Assembly: GCA_009809945.1 (NCBI GenBank)
Contig: WTPW01000761.1
Location: forward strand, 75,888-139,887
DNA length: 64,000 bases
Direction of reading: 5' to 3'
Source: Gigaspora margarita
Taxonomy: Eukaryota > Glomeromycota > Glomeromycetes > Diversisporales > Gigasporaceae
In this document: positions 57,470-64,000 of the stretch, in pieces
Layout of the letters: every line of letters starts with the position of its first letter
Numbering within the stretch: the stretch's first letter is position 1
Translations under genes and position numbers: made by a program
Notes under the pieces: generated by a model
Database searches by the model: none
Told to the model about the DNA's origin: nothing
What the model saw: only the letters and a program-made list of their open reading frames with translations

Positions 57470-60400
57470 ATACTTAATTTTGCAGATTTGGACAGTACAA
57501 AATTAAAAAATGAATCACGAAAATTAAGCTACCAAATTAAACTATAAAAACTAAGTGAACCACGAAAGTGAATAGTCAAAATGCAAGCCTTTTTTTCTTT
57601 TTTAATGCTTGACACTTTACTCTAATAAATTCAGACAAGTATGAAGCTATAAAAACTAAAAAAAAACTACGAAAGCTAATAATCAAAACAAAAAACTTTT
57701 TTTTTGATTTTTCATGTACAGGCTATCTGTAGTGATAAGCTAAGATAAGTTACACAATTATGAAAATTAAAAGAACCATAAAAGCTAATAGTCAAAATAC
57801 ATGCTTTGTTTTTTAATGCATAGTACTTGTGTTTAGGCACTCTATAAATTTGGGTAATATGAAGCTATGAAAACTAAAAGAACCATAAATGCTAATAGCC
57901 AAAATGTGAACCTTTTTTTAATGCTTGTCACTTGATTCCTAACATACAGGCTATGTAGCAATGAGCTCAAGATAAGCTATATAGTTATACAAACTAAAAG
58001 AACCACGAAAGCTAATAGTCAAATACATGCTTTTTTAATGCTTGGAATTTGCGTTTGGGCATTCTAAATTTGGGTAAGTATGAAGCTATGAAAATTAAAA
58101 AGATCCATAAAAGCGAATAATAAAAAATGCAAACCTTTCTTCCTTTTTTTTAATGCTTGGCACTTGTGTTCAGGGAATTTAATAAATTCAAATAAGTATA
58201 AGCTATGAAAACTAAAAAAAAACCACGAAAGCTAATAATCAAAATGTAAACCTTTTTTTTGATTCCTCACGTACAGCTATCTGTAGTAATGAGCTCAAGA
58301 TAAATTACACAGTTATAAAAATTAAAAGAGCTATGAAAGCTAATAGTCAAAATATATGCTTCTTTTTTAATGCTTTCGGGCACTCTAACAAATTCAGATA
58401 AGTATGAAGCTATAAAACAAAACCACAAATGCTAATAATCAAAACATGAACCTTTTTATTAAATGCTGGTCACTTAATTCTTTAACACAGGCTATATAGC
58501 AATGAGCTCAAGATAAGCAACACGGTTATAAAAACTAAAAGAACCATGAAAGCTAATAGTCAAAATATATGCTTTTTATAATACTTGGCACTTGCATTCA
58601 GGCACTCTAATAAGTATGAAGCTTTGAAAAATTAAAAGAACAAAAGCTAATAATCAAAATGCAAACCTTTCTTTTTTTTTTAATGCTTGATACTTGTTTT
58701 CAGGCACTCTAATAAATTCAGGTAAGTATGAAGCTAAGAAACTAAAAAAACTACAAAAGCTAATAATAAAATGCAACCCTTTTTTTTTGATTCCTCACAT
58801 AATTTACAGGCTATCTGTAGTAGTAAGCTCAAGATAAGTTATATTATGAAAATTAAAAGAACCATAAAAGCTAATAGTCAAAATACATGCTTTTTTTTGA
58901 TGCTTTGCACTTGCGTTCAGGTAATTTAATAAATTAGAGTAAGTATGAAGCTATGAAAACTAAAAGAACCATGAATGCTAATAGTCAAAACATGAACCTT
59001 TTTATTTAATACTTGATTCCTCACATACAGGCTATGTAGCAATTTGCTCAAGATAAGCTATGTGATTATGAAAATTAAAAGAACCACAAAAGCTAATAAT
59101 CAAAATATATGCTTTTTTTAAATGCTTGGCACTTGCATTTTGGCACTCTAATAAGTATGAAGCTATGAAAATTAAAAGAACCACAAAACTAATAATCAAA
59201 ATGTGAACCTTTTTTTTTTAATGCTTGGTACTTGTTTTTGAGCACTCTAATAAATTCAGGTAAGTATGAAGCTAAAAAAACTAAAAGAACCATAAAAGCT
59301 AATAATCAAGATGTGAACCTTTTTTTTAATTCCTTTATCTGTAGTAATGAGCTCAAGATAAGTTACACAGTTATGAAAATTAAAAGAACTACAAAAGCTA
59401 ATAGTCAAAATACACATTTTTTTTAAATCTTTGCACTTGTGTTTGGGGCACTCTATAAATTCGGGTAAGAATGAAGCTATGAAAACTTAAAGAACCACGA
59501 ATGCTAATAGTCAAAATATGAACCTTTTTTATTTAATGCTTACTTGATTCCTCGCATACAGGCTATGTAGCAATAAGCTCAAGGTAAGCTACATGGTTAT
59601 GTAAACTAAAGAACCACGAAAGCTAATAGTCAAAGAGGACCCTGAAATATACATAGATAGGTCATGTATTAGTTTGCTTATTTCTGGAGGTTTTTATGCA
59701 GATCTTTTCTATTTTTAGTAATTTTTTGCTTATTTTTGAGGGTTTTCTGCAGATCTTTCTATTTTTAGTAATTTTATAATTAACCTGACCTATCTATGTA
59801 TATTTCGGGGTCCTAGTTAAAGTACATACTTTTTTTAAATACTTGATACTTGTGTTTGGGCAATCTAATAAGTATGAAGATATAAAATTTAAAAAAACTA
59901 CAAAAGCTAATAATCAAACCACAAATCTTTTTTTGTTTGTAGTAAATTCAGATAAGTATGAAGCTATGAAAAGTAAAAGAACTACGAAAGCTAATAATCA
60001 AAAAGTGAACCTTTTTTTGATTTCTCATATGTGGGCTATTCGTGGTAATGAGCTCAAGATAAGTTACATGGTTACAAAAATTAAGAGAACCACAAAAGCT
60101 AATAGTCAAAATACATGCTTTTTTTAATGCTTGGTAGTTGTGTTCGGGCACTCTAATATATTTGGGTAAGTATAAAGCTATAAAAACTAAAAGAACCACA
60201 AATGCTAATAGTCAAAATGTGATCTTTTTTTTCTAATGCTTGTCACTTGATTCTATATGTACAGGCTATGTAGCGATGAGCTCAAGATAAGCTACACAGT
60301 TATGTAAACTAAAGGAACCATGAAAGCTAATAGTCAAAATACATGCTTTTTATTTTTAATGCTTGGCACTTACGTTTGGGCATTCTAATAAATTCAGATA

Positions 60401-61744
60401 AGTATAAAGCTATAAAAATTAAAAGAACCATAAAAGCTAATAATTAGAATAATCAGAACATACTCTTTTTTTTTTAATGCTTGGCACTTGTGTTCGGGCA
60501 CTTAATTAATTCAGGTAAGTATAAAGTTATAAAAACTAAAAGAACCATGAAAGCTAACAATCAAAATGTGAACCTTTTTTTTAATGATTGGCACTTGTGT
60601 TTAGGCACTCCAATTAATTTGGGCAAGTATGAATCTATGAAAACTAAAAGAACCATGAAAGCTAATAATCAAAACATGAACCCTTTTTTTTTTTAAAGCT
60701 TGTCACTTGATTCCTCACATACAGGTTATTTGTAGTAATGAGCTCAAGATAAGTTACACAGTTATGAAAATTAAATGACTATGAAAGCTAATACTCAGAA
60801 TACATACTTTTTTTTTTAATGCTTGGCACTTACATTCAGCACTCTAATAAATTCAGGTACATATAAAGCTATAAAACTAAAAGAACTGCAAATGCATTTA
60901 GTCACAATACATACTTTTTTTAATGCTTGCCACTTGATTGCTCATGTATAGGCTATCTATAATAATGAGCTCAAGTAAAAACTAAAGGACCATGAAAACT
61001 AAAATGTCAAAAAAAATACTTTTTTTTATGCTTGACATTACATTCGGGCACTCTGTAAATTCAGGTAAGTATGTGGCTATAAAAACTAAAAAAACTACAA
61101 AAACTAATAGTCAAACTACAAAACCTTTTTTTGTTTTTTTAAATATAAACTCTAGGTTCTCTATAGTAATAAGTTCAAAATAAGTACATTATGAAAACTT
61201 AAAGAACTACAAAAACTATTAATCCAAATACATACCTTTCTTTTTATGCATGTTACTTAGATTTCCCACATTCAGTAAGTACAACCATAATTAAAAGAGC
61301 CTTGTGTATAATAGTAAAACTACTACACATTTTTTTTCTTTTTTTTCCTGTATTGGCATTCAGGTTCTGCTTATAAAAAGATCAGTAGTCTTTATGATTC
61401 TTTTAGAACTTTTGAGTTTTATAAAATTTGAAGAAAACTAAAAGAACTATGAAGACTACTAAACTTTTTTAGAAGTAGCAACCCCTTGACTTTTTACCAA
61501 TATATAAATTTCTGTTTGTTCATAAGACTGTAAAACAAATATTTTAAAAAGGCTGGGTGCATTAAGCATAAATAGATACTATATTAGCAGATTTGCAAAT
61601 CCAATACATGACTAATATATGATGCAAATCATTTGACGTATATCTGATGCACTCCCGTTTACCCTATTTACTCCATTTGACAAATGCAAATAATTATCAG
61701 AAAATCAAATAATTTCTAGCTTTAGCCATTTCCAGCTTATAACA
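57470..61744. repeat. Right terminal inverted repeat: tandem array plus outer unique end
   Basis: Mirror image of the left array: units read TTTTTAATGCTTGGCACTTG, TGTTCGGGCACTCTAATAAA, TTCAGGTAAGTATGAAGCTA, TGAAAACTAAAAGAACCACG, AAAGCTAATAGTCAAAATAC, alternating with units containing CAGGCTATCTGTAGTAATGA and GCTCAAGATAAGTTACACAG. The outer 360 bp (61380-61744) pair with 49380-49720. It is about 1.5 kb shorter than the left arm, of which about 1 kb is due to the left arm's own insertions. Confidence 0.9.
59636..59814. mobile_element. hAT-like MITE, copy 1 (179 bp)
   Basis: Ends AGGACCCTGAAATATACATA and, reverse-complemented, AGGACCCCGAAATATACATA. Flanks AGTCAAAG (59628-59635) and AGTTAAAG (59815-59822) give an 8-bp duplication with one change. 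A second copy in opposite orientation is at 62040-62220. Confidence 0.85.
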
Positions 61745-61789
61745 AAAAAATTAGCAATAAACTGAATTTTTTATTAATATATGTTGACC

Positions 61790-61875
61790 AAATGTTCACA
61801 ATTCGAAAAACTAGACAAAGCACAAAATCATGTGACTCCAAATAGAGGATTGGCATCATAACCACTATGACTACA
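61790..61875 (-). repeat. tRNA-like dispersed repeat, copy 1
   Basis: On the minus strand it contains GTAGTCATAGTGGTTATGAT, an A-box-like sequence near the 5' end, close to that of the SINE at 53267-53911. About 80% identical by eye to the stretch at 63391-63488. No good B box, so a decayed tRNA pseudogene or SINE head is more likely than an active gene. Confidence 0.45.
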
Positions 61876-62039
61876 GTATTATATAACACCAGATCATGTG
61901 ATCAGCAAATAACTAAAAAAGCAGAGTTGCCACTTAATTGTTATACAATAGTAGTATACACCAATCACACATGGTCACAGGATCAAAAGCCATATGCAGT
62001 ACAATACTGTTATACAGACAAGCCATCTAGAATCCCAGT

Positions 62040-62220
62040 AGGACCCCGAAATATACATAGATAGGTCAGGTTAATTATAGGGTTACTAAAAAAAGAAAGA
62101 TCTGCAGAAAAAAACTTTAAAAATAAGCTAAAAATTACTACAAATAGAAAGGATTTGTATAAAAAACCTCAAAAATAAGCAAACTCATACCTGACCTATC
62201 TATGTATATTTCGGGGTCCT
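62040..62220. mobile_element. hAT-like MITE, copy 2 (181 bp)
   Basis: Same family as 59636-59814, inverted relative to it: AGGACCCCGAAATATACATA at the left, mirrored at the right, with the internal GAAAGATCTGCAGAAAA shared. Flanks ATCCCAGT and ATTCCACT agree at 6 of 8 positions. Confidence 0.82.
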
Positions 62221-62228
62221 ATTCCACT

Positions 62229-62868
62229 ATAAATACCAAGATCCCAGACCTTATGAACTCTGTTCCAAAAAATGCAGAAAAAGTTTATTTCTATAGATAT
62301 ATCTGCAGTTACTAGCTACAATTGCATCAATCCTTACCAAAACATTAGTTAACCCTCTTATACACTTGGAACAAAAAGTCAGATTAACTAATACAAGCAA
62401 TTAAAAAAAAATGCGATAAATGTCCAATAAGCTATTAAAATAAGTAATGAAATCTTAGCTCAAAAGCTTTTATATGATCTTAAGTACCTAATCAGCCTAG
62501 GCTATCTACAACAGGGCCAGCTTTGAACCTTACCCATAATCAAACCTCAGATCACGAACTACAATCAGCATAATCAACAAACTAAAAAAAATTTTTATCC
62601 TGCCTATAACTACAAGCAGACCCAAACAGCAGAATCACAAAAAACTATTTAGAACAAGCATCTGATTTTTCCTGTTCATTAGCTGGCCTGCTGTAGCAGG
62701 TAGAAAACCACTAGCTAAATAACTACACTCAATTAATAACTACTTGGTCTGTTACTGTGATTCCCAGCACAATTACTATTGCTAAACTTTTGGGAAATCA
62801 ACATTTCAGCTCCTATTATCAAATACTATACTTATATTCTATAATAAAATTTATTTTTGGCTCCCAAT
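62229..62868. other. Spacer, no gene seen
   Basis: Less A/T-monotonous than its surroundings but without a readable frame, RNA gene or repeat that I can identify. Confidence 0.5.
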
Positions 62869-63335
62869 TAGAGTAAGGGACATGGGGTTTATGGGCATGC
62901 CCTCTTGTACATGCCCCTGGGCATGCCTCTAGACATGCCTTTAGGCCAAAATGCATACCCATATCATATAACTAAATATCTATACTATTAATTTATTAAT
63001 GAATTTAAATAATAAAAAATTCTTACACACTCACTTGAATAAAATAAACTTAGATGAATAAGTATAAAAATAGCTATTTTACTAAAATGTGAAATAATTA
63101 GATACAATTTTTGAATATGCAGAGCATTACTTATTATACTGCTCATGAGCTACACATAATAGTAAATTTGATAGCCACCCTGATTAATTTCAAAGTAAGA
63201 TAATAATCACATATTTTATTGTTTTTTGATTGGTTGAATATAATGACAGGCCATGCCCAGGCATGAAGGGCATGCCTCTAGTCCAAGGCATGCCCAAGAG
63301 GGCATGCCTAAAAAATTATCTATGCCCTTACTCTA
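62869..63335. mobile_element. hAT-like element with GGCATGCC clusters (467 bp)
   Basis: Ends TAGAGTAAGGG in inverted orientation. Flanks CTCCCAAT (62861-62868) and CTCCTATT (63336-63343) agree at 6 of 8. Both subterminal regions contain many copies of the self-complementary GGGCATGCCTC/GGCATGCC word, probably transposase binding sites. Non-coding. Confidence 0.75.
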
Positions 63336-63390
63336 CTCCTATTCTAGTCAGTTAACTCCAACCTAAAGTGCATGCAAAATGTTTTTCGTA

Positions 63391-63488
63391 TATGTTGACC
63401 AAAGGTCCACAATTCAAAAAACAAGGCAAAGCATGAAATCACGTGACTCTAGACAGAAAGGTCAGCATCATAACCACTATGACGCAAA
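63391..63488 (-). repeat. tRNA-like dispersed repeat, copy 2
   Basis: Direct repeat of 61790-61875 (shared ATATGTTGACCAAA and GCATCATAACCACTATGAC). On the minus strand it has TGCGTCATAGTGGTTATGAT as A-box-like start. Confidence 0.45.
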
Positions 63489-63564
63489 TCTTACATTTTT
63501 GATACTTCTGTACTTACTTTTTTGATACTGATCGACATAAAAATCCTAGTAAAAATAAGAATTT

Positions 63565-64000
63565 TCGAAACTTTGAGCAAAGATATCCTGCAACCATAAG
63601 ACCAAATTTGGTAAAACTTTTTTATTTGAATTCTATGTCTTCATAGAATTTAAATAAAAAAAAATTTATCAAATTTAGTCAAATAGTTGTTGAGATATCT
63701 TCGCTCAAAGTCAGAGAAAATCAAAATGGCTATCAAAATAGAAGCTGCGCCAAATTTTTTATCTAACTTTGAGTGAAGATACCTCGACAACCATCTGACC
63801 AAATTTGATAAAACTTTTTTTTTGAATTCTATAGCTTCATATAATTCAAATAAAAAATTTTTTATTGTATTTAGTCAAGTGGTTGTCATGATATCTTTGC
63901 TCAAAGTCAAAACTATCAAAATAGAAACTGTGCCAAATCTTTTTCTAAATTTGAGCGAAGATATCTTGATGACCATCTAACCAAATTTGATAAAACTTTT
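63565..64000. repeat. Tandem array of hairpin units, about 195-bp period, cut by window edge
   Basis: Each unit starts CTTTGAGCAAAGATATC or a variant, then ACCAAATTTGATAAAACTTT, and folds back on a mirrored half ending GATATCTTCGCTCAAAG. Two full units (63573-63767, 63768-about 63950) and the start of a third are visible. Likely a tandem fold-back element or satellite; it continues outside the window. Confidence 0.75.

Larger units (their letters stand above)
49380..61744 (-). mobile_element. Giant Ginger-like DNA transposon with minisatellite-filled TIRs (12.4 kb)
   Basis: Starts TGTCATAGCTGAAGCTGGAA and ends, reverse-complemented, TGTTATAAGCTGGAAATGGC; the outer 350 bp of both sides stay alignable (shared TATTGGATTTGCAAATC). 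It interrupts X3 at a point where X1 has no insert (5867-5920). Inside the termini are mirrored tandem arrays (about 49700-55130 and 57470-61330) and a unique core of about 2.3 kb with a retroviral-type integrase pseudogene on the minus strand. TGT...ACA ends, a DDE integrase of the KRBA2/TDD type and no LTR, RT or polymerase fit the Ginger (Ginger2/TDD) superfamily. The target duplication is probably 4-5 bp (ATAAA/AAAAA) but is blurred by A-richness. Confidence 0.75.

Noticed and set aside
51316..60696. Many short reading frames in both arrays encoding similar peptides (for example SGKYEAMKTKRTMKANNQN)
   Set aside because: They are translations of the satellite units, frames break at each A run, unit lengths are not multiples of three and no start or conserved domain is shared. 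Not genes.
49700..61330. CRISPR-like appearance of repeats with variable segments
   Set aside because: Units are long, diverged, adjacent without unique spacers, and mirrored in two arms of a transposon; the context is eukaryotic.
49380..61744. Polinton/Maverick element
   Set aside because: These also have long inverted ends and a retroviral-type integrase, but no DNA polymerase B, ATPase, protease or capsid gene fits in the 2.3-kb core, and the termini are TGT...ACA.

Overview
The window looks like repeat-rich, strongly AT-biased nuclear DNA of a fungus, most probably an arbuscular mycorrhizal fungus of the Rhizophagus type. That inference rests on degenerate genes joining Sel1-like repeats to a protein kinase domain (a family hugely expanded in those fungi), on poly(A)-tailed LINEs with RNase H, and on the dense nesting of DNA transposons. 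I see no intact host protein gene. Almost every coding remnant has in-frame stops or frameshifts.

Layout. 1-4162: 3' part of a LINE (reverse transcriptase plus RNase H, poly(A) tail). 4646-49379: a host segment present in tandem copies, called X and Y here (X1 4646-10747, Y1 23439-24726, X2 24727-28735, Y2 30530-35913, X3 45186-49379). X1 and X2 each carry a Sel1-repeat/kinase pseudogene. The copies serve as empty-site controls for each other, so many insertions can be delimited to the base. Nested in this frame are a Ty3/Gypsy element (10753-23433) that itself holds four smaller DNA elements, a fold-back-rich insertion (28741-30529), a non-autonomous element (31024-35088) containing a complete-ended hAT transposon (31337-34944), a 9-kb stretch of MITEs and minisatellites (35914-45185), a PIF/Harbinger-like MITE (46594-46956) and a 5'-truncated second LINE (46999-49134).

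49380-61744 is the most striking object: a 12.4-kb element starting TGT and ending ACA, inserted in X3. Its inverted termini are about 5.8 and 4.3 kb long and consist mostly of a minisatellite array. They flank a degenerate minus-strand gene for a retroviral-type DDE integrase, of the kind encoded by Ginger/TDD cut-and-paste transposons. The left array was later hit by a MITE and a tRNA-derived SINE, the right array by another MITE. 61776-64000 holds further tRNA-like repeats, a second copy of that MITE, an element rich in GGCATGCC, and a tandem array of hairpins cut by the window edge.

A hAT transposon at 31337-34944 carries an internally deleted piece of a thioredoxin-reductase-like gene, and the Gypsy 3' region carries a Sel1-repeat fragment. 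Both look like host (or foreign) gene sequence picked up by mobile elements.
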